Positions 8,653-18,073 are shown, counted from the stretch's first letter. The stretch is 56,344 nt of DNA from an uncultured Flammeovirgaceae bacterium (GCA_913045135.1 CAJWQD010000009.1:1-56344); one strand, 5' to 3'. The notes: generated from the sequence alone by a model not told the origin. Numbers and translations: made by a program.

Positions 8653-10596
8653 TTAAAGAACAGAATTAGCAGTGACGATTAAAACTCCACGCATGGTAAG
8701 ATAATGTCCTGGGAAAGTACACAAAAAGGGATAAGGCCCAGGGACGGTGGGAGCAGTAAAATAAATACTTTCAATTTCATGGGGAGCCAAAAGACTTGTA
8801 TGGGCAATCACGGCCTCTGTTTCTGGGACATAGGATAGGGCGGAGCCATCCAAGCCCAATTTCGTAGCTGCAATTCCCACCTCATCTCCTTTATTCTGCG
8901 CAATCAGTAAAAAATTATGAGGCATATCATCGTTATTATTAAAAGTTAGTTTCACTTTACTTCCAGCAACAATATTGATGTTTGATCGATCAAATTTCAG
9001 GCCGGGTGCGGTACCTATTTCAATGGTTACATCAATCTTGTTAAACCATGTTTCAGGTTCCACTGTGACATGTTTCACTGATATTTTTTTTCTAATGCTC
9101 GTGGGAGTATTTTTTTCTGTAAAATTTGATTTCCCATCAGGAATCTCATTAAGCGTATAATAACCAAAATCATGTAATAATGGTTGATCCAACTTATTTA
9201 AGATGCCCGGTGTTTTGATTTCATAAATATATCCTTTTCTAAATTGATCGATTTTTAGGAGTACACTCAGTCCATCTTCACTCAAATAAATATCAGTGAT
9301 ATCTCGATTTTCTTTGTTTTGAACGTCACTGCCATAAAAATGATGGTATGAATAAGTGAAATCCGTTACTTTGTAGGATGAAATCATTTTTGCCTTCACT
9401 TCATTCAGGGGCTGAGTGAATGCCAAAAGAAATCCCTCCGGATGAACCTTGATTGTTTTGATTTCAAATGGAATTTTCCCTGTCCATGAAATGCGTTCTA
9501 GCGCATAGCTTGACTGGCCTGTAGAGCCCCAGCCGCGATTTGTTTGCCCAACATAAAAGGCATTGTTTTTCGGATTATTAATTATTCTCAAAACACCTGA
9601 TGCAAAGCCCTCTCTAAAAGGGAAACAAACACCTTGATATACGCCATTAACTTTTTCTTGAAATACACGCATGATTTTACTATGACCTTGATCGCCTACT
9701 ACCATTTGGCCCTCAAATGGTCCCATTTTATCTGAAAAAAAACTAATATCTGAGGTGGAAATCCCCATAAGGGTATGAGGAAACCAAACAGAAGGAGCCT
9801 TCACTCCTTCAACTTCATTTTGATATTCATAAAGCGATAAATTTTTAGTATCATCAATATCTTCAACTTTCAAGTTGACAGGAGATCCTTTTTCACTAGA
9901 CCATCTCAAACCGGCTGGATTTCCAGAAAAATCACCCAATTCGAGATGTGTCATTCTTCCTGAACCAACCCAATCTCCTTGATTTTCGGTATAAAAAATA
10001 TCACCTTCGGAGTTAACATTAAATCCTGCAGGAGATCTCAAACCAGTAGCATAAGGAGTCACTTCGCCATCTTGATTAACTTTTACCATCCAACCACGCC
10101 ATTTTGAGCCACTTTCACCATGTCCTACCCAACCTAAGTTGAGCGTAACTAGCATTTGACCATCAGGTAATAAAACAGGTCCATAAGAATATTCATGATA
10201 ATTACCATTTAAATCCCATTTAGTAATTGTTTTATAAATATCTGCTTGATTGTCTCCATCTTCATCTTTTAGCTGAGTAAGCTCTCCTCGCTGATTACAA
10301 AAAAAGGACCCTTCTTGATATAATAGCCCGAGTGGTTCGTGGAGGCCATGGGCAAATCTGACATATTGAGATTTGGGATTTTCTGGATTTAGGATTAACC
10401 AGATCTCACCCCTTCTTGTACTGACACCTAGCTGACTTTTATCATTAAAGGCCAATCCGCCTACTTCGAGATTGATTTCTTTTGGGATATAAATTTGATC
10501 GATTTGATAATAATCAGATTCCTTTGGTTGACTGAGTGCAAAATTATAACTGATGCAGCTGATTAGTAAAGAGCGCAGTATTGTCGAGATATTCAT
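8653..10596 (-). CDS. Secreted propeller protein with azurin-like copper domain
   Basis: A 647-residue exported protein (signal peptide about 1-22, NFALSQ). Residues about 30-380 form a sugar-dehydrogenase/PQQ-type beta-propeller-like region (motifs GLAFNDK, GLHEPLGLL, GLRSPAGFN, FYTENQGDWVGSG). The last 120 residues form a cupredoxin with complete type 1 copper ligands His560 (MPHNF), Cys626, His631 and Met635; the C-x4-H-x3-M spacing is that of azurin and auracyanin. A fused blue-copper domain suggests electron transfer from an oxidation carried out in the propeller. It lies between a DUF1080-PA14 gene (29-base gap) and a deacetylase gene (17-base gap). PQQ dependence is inference. Confidence 0.82.
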   Translation of the reverse strand: MNISTILRSLLISCISYNFALSQPKESDYYQIDQIYIPKEINLEVGGLAFNDKSQLGVSTRRGEIWLILNPENPKSQYVRFAHGLHEPLGLLYQEGSFFCNQRGELTQLKDEDGDNQADIYKTITKWDLNGNYHEYSYGPVLLPDGQMLVTLNLGWVGHGESGSKWRGWMVKVNQDGEVTPYATGLRSPAGFNVNSEGDIFYTENQGDWVGSGRMTHLELGDFSGNPAGLRWSSEKGSPVNLKVEDIDDTKNLSLYEYQNEVEGVKAPSVWFPHTLMGISTSDISFFSDKMGPFEGQMVVGDQGHSKIMRVFQEKVNGVYQGVCFPFREGFASGVLRIINNPKNNAFYVGQTNRGWGSTGQSSYALERISWTGKIPFEIKTIKVHPEGFLLAFTQPLNEVKAKMISSYKVTDFTYSYHHFYGSDVQNKENRDITDIYLSEDGLSVLLKIDQFRKGYIYEIKTPGILNKLDQPLLHDFGYYTLNEIPDGKSNFTEKNTPTSIRKKISVKHVTVEPETWFNKIDVTIEIGTAPGLKFDRSNINIVAGSKVKLTFNNNDDMPHNFLLIAQNKGDEVGIAATKLGLDGSALSYVPETEAVIAHTSLLAPHEIESIYFTAPTVPGPYPFLCTFPGHYLTMRGVLIVTANSVL

Positions 10597-10625
10597 TTTT
10601 GAAACATTTACAATGTACTTTTATC

Positions 10626-12509
10626 CTACCAAAATAAGGAATAAACTATTTTATTATCTTTTTGCAAGGGATAAATGATTTCCTGGAATCCATCTATTTT
10701 GCGTATAATAGGTTGAGATTCACCCAAGTTTTTAAAATAAAAATATCCTCCAACAGAATAAAATTCCTCATTTATTTTTTCTATATAATCTGCCTTGGCA
10801 GCCCGGCTAAATAAATTACTCTCACCATTAATTGAAAGTGTTCTTTGAATACCATTGGATGATATGTTAGGTTGATATTGATCTTCAATCGTTAAATTTT
10901 GATACTTAAAGATGAAAATTGGTCTTTTTCTGTTGTCCATTCTGTATCCTGTAGGTTGAATGTCGTTGCTGATTTTTGGAGGAAAGGCAGTCATATTATT
11001 TTTCAATGGGGATGCAACAAAATGTTCATTCAATTCAACTGACATCTCTTGTGGAATTAATAGTTGATCAATGCCCCTCCCCTCCCACATTTCGGTAACA
11101 TCAGCAAATCCACCTTTCCATACTTTTAATAGGCTCCCATTGGCTAAGTCATATGTATAATGAACATTTTTGGGATCACCTACAGAAATGGCATGTGTTC
11201 TTTTTTCATTTTGATAATTTACGAATCCTCTAATCATCTCAGGAGTTTGGGAAGGGTCGATTAGCAAAGTTTTTTTTGTGTTATTTAGGGGATATGGATA
11301 AAGTCCTTTTAAGGTTCTTAATTCTTGCATAGGGCCTTCATATTTTAGCCATAGCCCTTTACCCCAAGTAAAGTTGAAATAGTTTATTTGAAATGGATAA
11401 CTACCTTTTTTGAGATTTATTATTCCTTTTTTTGATTCAAAATCATGTTTACCATCATGATTAATGACCTGCTTTTCATCAATGTAAAGTGCCGAACCAT
11501 CATCTGATAATAGATCAAATAAATAATCTCCTTCGATAGCTACATTTAATTTACCTGAAAACTTGAATGCAATACCATCTCTCCTTTGAGATAATTTATT
11601 TACATCAATATTAGTCGTTTGACCTCTTAATTTGGGCACTAGGGTATCAAAATTAGGTAATTTGGTAATGGGCATAGGCACTTCAAAATATTGATATTCA
11701 ATATTGCTTGTGTGTAAGGTATCCGTTCCGTAAAGTTTATATTTTATATTTTTGAAAGCAACGGGACCGTGGTCTCCTTGTAGCATCAACGCTGCCTTGG
11801 GTAATTCGGATTGATCTAAAATATGTGCAGCTCTGGTCGGGCCCGTTACTTCTATTTTTTTATGGATTAGTATGCCGTTATGACTGACTTCTTCAAAAAT
11901 GGCATCGGTAATTTTATTGCCTAAAGAGTCAAATTTAGGGGCTTTGAATTTGATGTGAAGATGTTGCCATAGTCCTGGGGCTTTATTTACATTTTTTTTT
12001 GGGGCATGTCCCTCAAACCCTTTTTCTTTTTCTGGTTTTTGATCATCCCATCTCTCATAAATACTTCCGCAATCTTTAGAGGTAAGCTTTTCTTTTCCCC
12101 AGCTATCAAATAATTGTATTTCGTATCGACTTTGAAAATAGATACCTGAGTTAGACCCTTTAGGGATCATGAATTCAAGATCTAATTCAATGTCACCATG
12201 TTCGAATCTAGAAAAGATATGTCCTCTATTTTCAGCAGTTGGCCGGTTAATTAAAATACCTGTGCCTTCCTTGGTTTCCATATGTAATTCTTGAGTAAAG
12301 TCAGAGTGAACTTGACCTACTATGCTCCAGTTTTGACCTTCCCCTGTGAGCTCACTAATTTCTGAAAGTTTGAGAGTATGAAAAGGGAGTGAATTGGCTA
12401 CAATCGATTCGTTATCATTTAAATCTTCAACTATGACAGGCTTACAACCTAATAGGGTTATTAAAAACAAGATAGCGATATTGACAAAAGTTTTTGTCAT
12501 TGGTTGCAT
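10626..12509 (-). CDS. DUF1080 (3-keto-glycoside hydrolase-like) and PA14 lipoprotein
   Basis: A 627-residue lipoprotein (Cys22 in LLGC). Residues about 43-260 form a DUF1080 concanavalin-like fold (GSNSGIYFQSRYEIQLFDSW is the hallmark stretch); characterised members hydrolyse 3-keto-disaccharides. Residues about 268-395 form a PA14 domain (GDYLFDLLSDDGSALYID), usually glycan-binding. The C-terminal 230 residues are unassigned. It is the first gene of a unit with the propeller-cupredoxin protein and a polysaccharide deacetylase. An oxidising enzyme beside a keto-glycoside hydrolase would make chemical sense: oxidise the sugar, then cleave it. That pathway is inference. Two in-frame ATGs (12509, 12500) are equally possible starts. 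Confidence 0.82.
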   Translation of the reverse strand: MQPMTKTFVNIAILFLITLLGCKPVIVEDLNDNESIVANSLPFHTLKLSEISELTGEGQNWSIVGQVHSDFTQELHMETKEGTGILINRPTAENRGHIFSRFEHGDIELDLEFMIPKGSNSGIYFQSRYEIQLFDSWGKEKLTSKDCGSIYERWDDQKPEKEKGFEGHAPKKNVNKAPGLWQHLHIKFKAPKFDSLGNKITDAIFEEVSHNGILIHKKIEVTGPTRAAHILDQSELPKAALMLQGDHGPVAFKNIKYKLYGTDTLHTSNIEYQYFEVPMPITKLPNFDTLVPKLRGQTTNIDVNKLSQRRDGIAFKFSGKLNVAIEGDYLFDLLSDDGSALYIDEKQVINHDGKHDFESKKGIINLKKGSYPFQINYFNFTWGKGLWLKYEGPMQELRTLKGLYPYPLNNTKKTLLIDPSQTPEMIRGFVNYQNEKRTHAISVGDPKNVHYTYDLANGSLLKVWKGGFADVTEMWEGRGIDQLLIPQEMSVELNEHFVASPLKNNMTAFPPKISNDIQPTGYRMDNRKRPIFIFKYQNLTIEDQYQPNISSNGIQRTLSINGESNLFSRAAKADYIEKINEEFYSVGGYFYFKNLGESQPIIRKIDGFQEIIYPLQKDNKIVYSLFW

Positions 12510-12871
12510 GGATGTTTTAAGTGCCTCATAGAGTAATTGTTTTTATTCAAATGTTTTTTCTAAATATAATTTTCTATTGAAACTAGGTCTAATACAACAT
12601 CTAACAAATTTATAATTTTTTGAGAGCTCTAAATTGCTTTTTTTCATAAGTTGCATAAATTCTGATCTGCGTTTAGCAATAATTGACCAAATAAAGTGCT
12701 TTATACCTGAGGTTACCAATTTATTAATTTTACATCATTGTTTTGTTCTAAAATACTTAAAATCTATTACCTTGATTAGAGGTAAATTTATAATAAATCA
12801 TTAGTGGGGGAATTTTTTTTTCATTGCAGTTGTCTCTTCAATATCAAAATATCATTTAACTTCTACAAATT
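12510..12871. other. Divergent intergenic region
   Basis: AT-rich spacer between the minus-strand DUF1080 operon and the plus-strand lipoprotein gene. It must contain both promoters, but I find no exact TAnnTTTG element I would defend, no small gene and no repeat. Confidence 0.5.
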
Positions 12872-13666
12872 ATGAAAAATGTAAAGGTCATATCGCTAAC
12901 TATTTGTATTGCATTATTCAACTTTATTGTCTCATGTGGGGATGAAGATGTATTGTCTTATTCTCTTACCGTTCAAGTTGAACCTGATGAAGGGGGTAGT
13001 GTTTCCCAAAGATCAGAAAATTTTATATCGGGAACGAGTGTAACGCTTACTGCAACAGCTAATTCGAATTATTCTTTTTCGACTTGGACAGGTTCCATAA
13101 CTAGTATTTCCAATCCGCTAGATATAATTATGGATGAGGATAAATCAGTAGTTGCCGTTTTTGAATTAATAGACGATGATAAAGATGGGGTAACGGATGA
13201 TCTAGATGAATGTCCAAACACAGTTGAAGGGAGCACAGTAGATGATAATGGTTGTGAAGAGGATATTACAGAAGTTGTTGCAACCGTTTGGACGGGAGAT
13301 GTGATTGATTTTAGTAAGGCAGATGGTGCTGATCCTGCATTAGCTGCAAACCAAGATCGCATTACCGACAAAGTATGGATTACGCGAGACAATGAGGGAG
13401 GACAAATATATAACCGGGCCTTAGAAAATGAATCAGATAAAGATACAAGTCCACTTGGAACCACATGGTCTGAAGGAGCCCTCGAGGATTATGCTTCATT
13501 AACTTATACCTCCTTTCGAACTGCTACGGGAAAGCCAAAAGACGCAGTCGGCAAAACTTATGTAGTGCATCTCACAGAAGATAACATCTATTTGTCAGTT
13601 AAGCTAAATTCCTGGTCTCAAGGTAAGGTAGGAGGATTTAGTTACGAGCGGAGTACCGCCAGATAA
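12872..13666 (+). CDS. Lipoprotein with bacterial repeat and Ca-binding TSP3-like segment
   Basis: A 264-residue lipoprotein (Cys22 in IVSC). Residues about 29-96 form one InlB-B/Flg-new-2 type bacterial repeat (typical ending DKSVVAVFEL). They are followed by an Asp-rich thrombospondin type 3-like segment, DDDKDGVTDDLDECPNT (about 98-114), with a cysteine pair (CPNTVEG...NGC) expected to bind calcium. The C-terminal half (about 135-264) is unrecognised; it contains WTGDVIDFSK and YASLTYTSFR stretches that suggest a beta-rich module. It stands alone between wide gaps. A surface adhesion or stalk role is possible, but nothing in the neighbourhood fixes it. Confidence 0.8.
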   Translation: MKNVKVISLTICIALFNFIVSCGDEDVLSYSLTVQVEPDEGGSVSQRSENFISGTSVTLTATANSNYSFSTWTGSITSISNPLDIIMDEDKSVVAVFELIDDDKDGVTDDLDECPNTVEGSTVDDNGCEEDITEVVATVWTGDVIDFSKADGADPALAANQDRITDKVWITRDNEGGQIYNRALENESDKDTSPLGTTWSEGALEDYASLTYTSFRTATGKPKDAVGKTYVVHLTEDNIYLSVKLNSWSQGKVGGFSYERSTAR

Positions 13667-14325
13667 GACTTTACCAAACTGAACATTAAAGAGAATAGAA
13701 AATACCGTCTACACAAGACCGTTCAGATACTTATAATTCTTAGGATGACGAGGCTGGGTATTTTATTTAAAATTTCGATTAATAAATAAGCCATCATTCT
13801 AATTCTCGCTTAATGTATTATTGTTTGAAAAGTAATTTTTGACTATGTTTTCCTATTTTTTGACTACTTAAGGCGTGATTCAAATTCATTCTCCAGTCCA
13901 TAATAATCTTTATGTTCATCCATTATCGAACTCTTCCAATAATAGTATTGATAGAAAAACCCAGTGTGAGAAGGTTAATAAACAAAACTTACAGATGCTT
14001 TTTCATCACCTTTTCTATTTTGTCAAAAATTTTCAATTTCTTCTGAGGTCGTTTCATCACAATTCAATTTCAAAACTTTTTTTACTTATTAAGATGCTTT
14101 ATCAAAAGTCTTGAGTATCAACAGGGGGTATAAAAGATATGATTTATTTGAGCTCAATCTATTCATAAAATTAAGCTCAATAATCAATAGCATTTATTAT
14201 TGTTTTGATTTCATCATTGTCATTGAACTAATTTTATCGGTAATAATTATTTATATATTCCGGATTATTGCGGCCATAAGTGTTGATATTAAATAATATA
14301 GATACTTTTCACAATGGTCTGTAGT
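13667..14325. other. Gene-poor, apparently decayed region
   Basis: About 660 bases without a credible gene. Two plus-strand open frames (13875-14114, 14111-14296) have no recognisable content. On the minus strand there are short coding-like scraps, including a 22-codon basic peptide frame near 14000-14070 (starting MKRPQKKLKIFD) broken by stops. This looks like degraded DNA rather than a working locus. Confidence 0.45.
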
Positions 14326-14374
14326 AAAAAGAAAAACAGAAATGATAAGTATGTTTAAATAGTGCTCATTTCTG
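14326..14374 (-). terminator. Putative rho-independent terminator
   Basis: CAGAAATGA (14337-14345) pairs with TCATTTCTG (14366-14374) in a perfect 9-bp stem with a 20-base loop. Reading on the minus strand it is followed by TTTTTCTTTTT. It lies 44 bases beyond the stop of the secreted protein at 14418-15170 and would end that transcript. The long loop lowers confidence. Confidence 0.5.
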
Positions 14375-14417
14375 CTTTTCTATTGAAAGCTTAATTTTTT
14401 TTAAAATAAAATGAGGT

Positions 14418-15170
14418 TTATTGCGTGGAGAGACTAGGCATAAAAGAAGCATTGTATTGTCCTCTTGACCATTCCAACAAAGACTCATTGTATAATTGAA
14501 AATCATTTTTCCAAGAACCATCTCCAAACATTTCATTGTACGCCTCTTGAACATTTTCACCGTCAGAAGCCCCTTGTGGCAACTTGATGTCATTGTAGGT
14601 AGTAATGATTCGCACTGTATTGGCATTTCCTCCAGAATCAAGATAAAAAACTGCCCATCTGATTTCTGGACGTACTTTAGCTAATACCTGCTTGTACCTT
14701 TCCAAATAACGCCAAAAATGTTCCTGATTGCCATTCTTCATGACTCGAGTCAAGCTTCTCATATAGCGTTGAGGCTCTGGTTTTTCAAAGTTTAAGCTCA
14801 ACTCTTTCACACGACTCCAAATATAAGGTCCCTCGCCATTTTGGATATATTTGTCTACATTGTCCATCCAAAATTTATTTTGAGCTGAATTGTCCATTAA
14901 AAACCAATCAATAGATTTTCGTGGCATAATACGCTCATATCGGCCATTTTCCGCATTTGCACCACTGGTTAATTTAGCCGTAAATACAGACATTTCTTGG
15001 GTATTGTTGTATAATTTGGTTTTTTCTGCAATCGCTTTTTCGAATTTTGATATCATCCCTTTTTTGGGAGTATATTCATAAGTGATCCAATATTCTGCAT
15101 CTGGATTTGATTGAGAAAACCCAAAAGAGCTTGAGAAAATTAGGGTAATGATTAGTAGAAAATTTTTCAT
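14418..15170 (-). CDS. Secreted protein of unknown function
   Basis: A 250-residue protein with a cleavable signal peptide (MKNFLLIITLIFSSSFGFSQ). The ATG at 15170 is chosen because it starts this leader; an upstream in-frame ATG at 15233 would add 21 non-hydrophobic residues. The mature part is rich in aromatic and charged residues, with a helical basic middle (RYMRSLTRVMKNGNQEHFW). I do not recognise a characterised family. The pattern of WxxYE/KKG near the start and repeated W-R-Y segments could be a tandem dimeric alpha-beta barrel-like fold, but I cannot support that. It is monocistronic, with a probable terminator at 14326-14374. Confidence 0.78.
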   Translation of the reverse strand: MKNFLLIITLIFSSSFGFSQSNPDAEYWITYEYTPKKGMISKFEKAIAEKTKLYNNTQEMSVFTAKLTSGANAENGRYERIMPRKSIDWFLMDNSAQNKFWMDNVDKYIQNGEGPYIWSRVKELSLNFEKPEPQRYMRSLTRVMKNGNQEHFWRYLERYKQVLAKVRPEIRWAVFYLDSGGNANTVRIITTYNDIKLPQGASDGENVQEAYNEMFGDGSWKNDFQLYNESLLEWSRGQYNASFMPSLSTQ

Positions 15171-15480
15171 TTGATTGTTTGATATAAATTTGATTAATTG
15201 GTTAATAATTTTCAAGTTAATATAATCTGGCAAAATTTAGATTAATAATATCTTTAAATAAGGTTTAGGAGGTTTTGATATGTTTTCCTCCATTCTTTCT
15301 GAAAAAAAGCATAAAGTAATTGATTGATAAACTTGAGATGCTCTCTTATTAATTTAACTAGTGTTGTAAAAGGGGCAAAAATTAATTCAAATATAAGACA
15401 GCACATATTTCACAATAAAGTCCTCAAAAGCATAAAATTCAGGATAAAGTCCATCTAATAAAGAAAACTTAAAATTAAAT
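15171..15480. other. Intergenic region
   Basis: A 310-base AT-rich gap between two minus-strand genes. It should hold the promoter of the secreted protein gene at 14418-15170. The words AATAAAGTCCTC and GGATAAAGTCC recur within 40 bases near 15416-15450, but no terminator or small gene is evident. Confidence 0.45.
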
Positions 15481-16449
15481 TTATGGAGTAGGTATTTGGA
15501 TTTCTCTATTTATATTCTCCCATTGAGATGGGTTTGGGAAGGTTTTTTCTAAATACTTACTTGCTTCAGGACAGGGTTTCACATTTTTATTTCGGAGGTC
15601 AGCCACACAGACGAATGAAAAATTAATGGCTAAAAAGATTCTTATTTTATTAATGATACGGGAAAAATAATCGGATTGAATAAGGATTAAAGTTTTCTTC
15701 TTATTTATGAAGTTTAACATTTTATGATGTGAAAAGTAATAGCAGTAAGCGTCCACAAAACAAAAAGTATCTTCCGATCTAAACAATATCTTCCTAAGCT
15801 GGTCTATGGCCTCAGGATAAAGAAGAATCAACTTTTTGACATAGGTTTTATTAAAAATTCTAGGGCTATGCCCAACAGGAGGGGGCATTTTTTTATTAAG
15901 ACCTAACTGTTTAAAGGTATTTTTTCTTGCTTTAGAGACGTGACCATCCAGATTAAAAGGATTAATTAAATAGGAATTACGGCTTATGAATCTCAATAGG
16001 CTATCAGATTCTTGATACCAAATTGGTTTTCCAGTATTATCGAATAGATCTTCTAGTGATAGCGGCGCTGTCAAAAGCATGTCATCGTTAAAATATAAAA
16101 AGTCTTCAGTTAAATTAGGAATTTTGTGCAGTACCGATTCAAAGGTACAGGAGCAAAAAGAGACTCCTTTTAATAATTCGTTGGCATTGATGACAATAAT
16201 ATCTGCTTTAGTTTGATCAATAAAATTTGGAATAGATCCGTGATTGGTCACTAAATATATTTTATGAATGTATTCAGAAAAGTAGAGATCTAAACTTCTT
16301 AAAGAATATTTTAATTCATTTAGGCTAGAGTCAAAACGTGCGACATTATTTGAAAAATTTTTTTTTTTGGTGTGTTGTTCTTTTTCTTTTTGCCATGCTT
16401 CATTTTCATGGTCAACCCAAGTATATACAACATCTATTTTTTTGGGCAT
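15481..16449 (-). CDS. Stealth family hexose-phosphate transferase
   Basis: A 322-residue Stealth protein. Conserved region 1 is IDVVYTWVDHEN (5-16). Region 2 spans about 42-125, including LKYSLRSLDLYF, IYLVTN and the acidic FLYFNDDML (118-125). Region 3 includes GHSPRIFNKTYVKKL. Stealth proteins are sugar-1-phosphate transferases that build phosphodiester-linked capsule or cell-wall glycans such as the Neisseria capsule polymers; the DD of region 2 is part of the active site. There is no signal peptide, so it acts in the cytoplasm. It is unusual that no other capsule or glycosyltransferase gene is adjacent, so its acceptor is unclear. Confidence 0.9.
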   Translation of the reverse strand: MPKKIDVVYTWVDHENEAWQKEKEQHTKKKNFSNNVARFDSSLNELKYSLRSLDLYFSEYIHKIYLVTNHGSIPNFIDQTKADIIVINANELLKGVSFCSCTFESVLHKIPNLTEDFLYFNDDMLLTAPLSLEDLFDNTGKPIWYQESDSLLRFISRNSYLINPFNLDGHVSKARKNTFKQLGLNKKMPPPVGHSPRIFNKTYVKKLILLYPEAIDQLRKILFRSEDTFCFVDAYCYYFSHHKMLNFINKKKTLILIQSDYFSRIINKIRIFLAINFSFVCVADLRNKNVKPCPEASKYLEKTFPNPSQWENINREIQIPTP

Positions 16450-16625
16450 TGTGATTACTTTTTATTTTATGATTTGATCAAGAAAAATGTCAATATAAAA
16501 AAATGAATTATACATTACATTTTCAGAAGCGATTCCTATGTAAATACAATCTACCTTTCCAGAAGATAATTAATCATAAATTATATGTGGTTAAAATATG
16601 ATCATATATTTCTTTTAAACAGCTT

Positions 16626-17585
16626 TTATCTTAAACCATTGAGGTCATATTTCGAAACAAAATTCCAGATGATCTCGCTGGTATTTGCTTGTTCATAAGA
16701 AAGATCAAACCAAACATGATCTCCTTCAACGACCTTATAATGCTCCACTGAGGTGCCGCTGTCTCCATCATTATATGCATAGTATTCTATGAGGGTACCA
16801 TTGTCAGTGATGCTATTGATCAAAGGATCTATACTCGTATGGTTGAAGGAAGTCCAATGATTCAACATATCTTCTACCGATGCATAATAATCAGTTATAC
16901 CTTCATAAGGACGGTAGGAATCTGAGGTCCCGTGAAATTCAATAACTGCGGTTGGGTGCAGTGGATTGCAGTTATCTATTGTTTCTTGGTACATTAAACC
17001 AGAGACAGCACCGATTGCAGCTATTTTATCACTATTGTAGCAAGCAAGTGCAAAGGTAAAGTCAGCACCATTTGAAAAACCACAGGCATATATGCGTGAA
17101 CTGTCAATATTGTAATTGATCGTTAATTTATTGATTAATGCATTGGTGAATTCAAAATCTTTTGTACTGCTTTTATTAGTTGAAGATTCCAATGCATTAT
17201 TCCAATGTGAACTACCGTTTAATATAGCTCCCTGAGGATAAACAAGAATGAAGTTATTTGAATCAGCAAGATTTCTCATATCTGCATACTCCATATGACT
17301 ACTTGCTGAGGAACCATTACCATGAAAATTAAGCATCAAAGGAACTTCAAATGAACCATCATAGACTTCAGGTACATATAATAGGTATTCTCTTATTAGA
17401 CCATCATGGAGGATAGTATCTGCATTCATATTTGTAAATTCTGTATTTGTTTTATCTGAAGCCCCATCTTCCTTGACCTTCCCGTCATCTAATTTATCAG
17501 TTATATTCTGATCATTGTCATTATCACTACATTGGCTGAATAAAACAAGAGAATAAACTAAGCTTAATAATAAGAAGCATTTCAT
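16626..17585 (-). CDS. PHB depolymerase/feruloyl esterase-like lipoprotein
   Basis: A 319-residue alpha/beta-hydrolase of the LpqC/esterase-PHB type. The oxyanion region is NFHGNG (86-91), the nucleophile elbow GFSNG places Ser171 in position, and the later EFHGTSD and EGDHVWF stretches supply the Asp and His of the triad. It would hydrolyse an ester, possibly a feruloyl or acetyl ester on plant or algal polysaccharide, or a short polyester. The ATG at 17585 is preferred because it yields a lipoprotein leader with Cys19; an in-frame ATG nine codons earlier (17612) is possible. A low-complexity Asp/Asn linker (20-34) follows the anchor. Monocistronic. Confidence 0.85.
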   Translation of the reverse strand: MKCFLLLSLVYSLVLFSQCSDNDNDQNITDKLDDGKVKEDGASDKTNTEFTNMNADTILHDGLIREYLLYVPEVYDGSFEVPLMLNFHGNGSSASSHMEYADMRNLADSNNFILVYPQGAILNGSSHWNNALESSTNKSSTKDFEFTNALINKLTINYNIDSSRIYACGFSNGADFTFALACYNSDKIAAIGAVSGLMYQETIDNCNPLHPTAVIEFHGTSDSYRPYEGITDYYASVEDMLNHWTSFNHTSIDPLINSITDNGTLIEYYAYNDGDSGTSVEHYKVVEGDHVWFDLSYEQANTSEIIWNFVSKYDLNGLR

Positions 17586-17917
17586 AGTCCTAGTAAGATA
17601 TTTTTTACTCATTTTGTTGATTTTTTAGGTTGATAAAAATTTTAATACAGCAATATATAAAAACTCCTTATGCACTCAAAAGACCTTGCTTATGCAAAGG
17701 CCAGTGGATCATAAACTAGACTCGTTAAAATTAAATAGGGCCCTGTCATTTTTTTACTCAGTTAAAATTTTTTAATTGAAGACTATAATGATTTTTTTTC
17801 CGCATAAATTTTTTCGCCTATCTCAAGAATTTTATAGAATTTGTAATACAAAATTTCAGAAAATCAGGGGTAATGACAGGATAGTTTTTAGTTATTGGTT
17901 ATTGAGTTACATAGAAG
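17586..17917. other. Intergenic region
   Basis: About 330 bases of AT-rich DNA between the esterase start and the DUF1330 fragment. It probably carries the esterase promoter on the minus strand. I see no other gene or structured element. Confidence 0.4.
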
Positions 17918-18073
17918 CTAAAAGTCGGACGCCTTCCTAATAATGGATAATTTTACCGCGGTGAAAAACTGGACCTTAAAAGGGACTATTGTAGTTTCAA
18001 CTTGAGCTTTATAATCTGTTGTGAATGAACGATTGTTAATGGTTGGGCTACCGATTAAATATCCTTTTGCCAT
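17918..18073 (-). pseudogene. Truncated DUF1330 gene fragment
   Basis: The 51-codon frame begins MAKGYLIGSPTINNRSF and continues DYKAQVETTIVPFKVQFFTA, which matches the N-terminal half of DUF1330 proteins (typically about 95 residues, MAKGYWI...Y..Y...). It then runs into an unrelated short tail and a stop, so the C-terminal half of the small ferredoxin-like fold is missing. This is probably a decayed gene. Recognition rests on the conserved opening only. Confidence 0.5.

Noticed and set aside
13069-13464. 131-codon minus-strand frame opposite the lipoprotein gene
   Set aside because: Ser-rich shadow of the Asp/Thr-rich coding strand; no recognisable content.
13875-14296. Two overlapping plus-strand frames
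   Set aside because: Compositionally unlike neighbouring proteins, no domain, no promoter; probably random frames in decayed DNA.
14366-14641. 91-codon minus-strand frame overlapping the secreted protein gene
   Set aside because: It lies in another frame inside the 3' part of a gene with a clear signal peptide; no signal or domain of its own.
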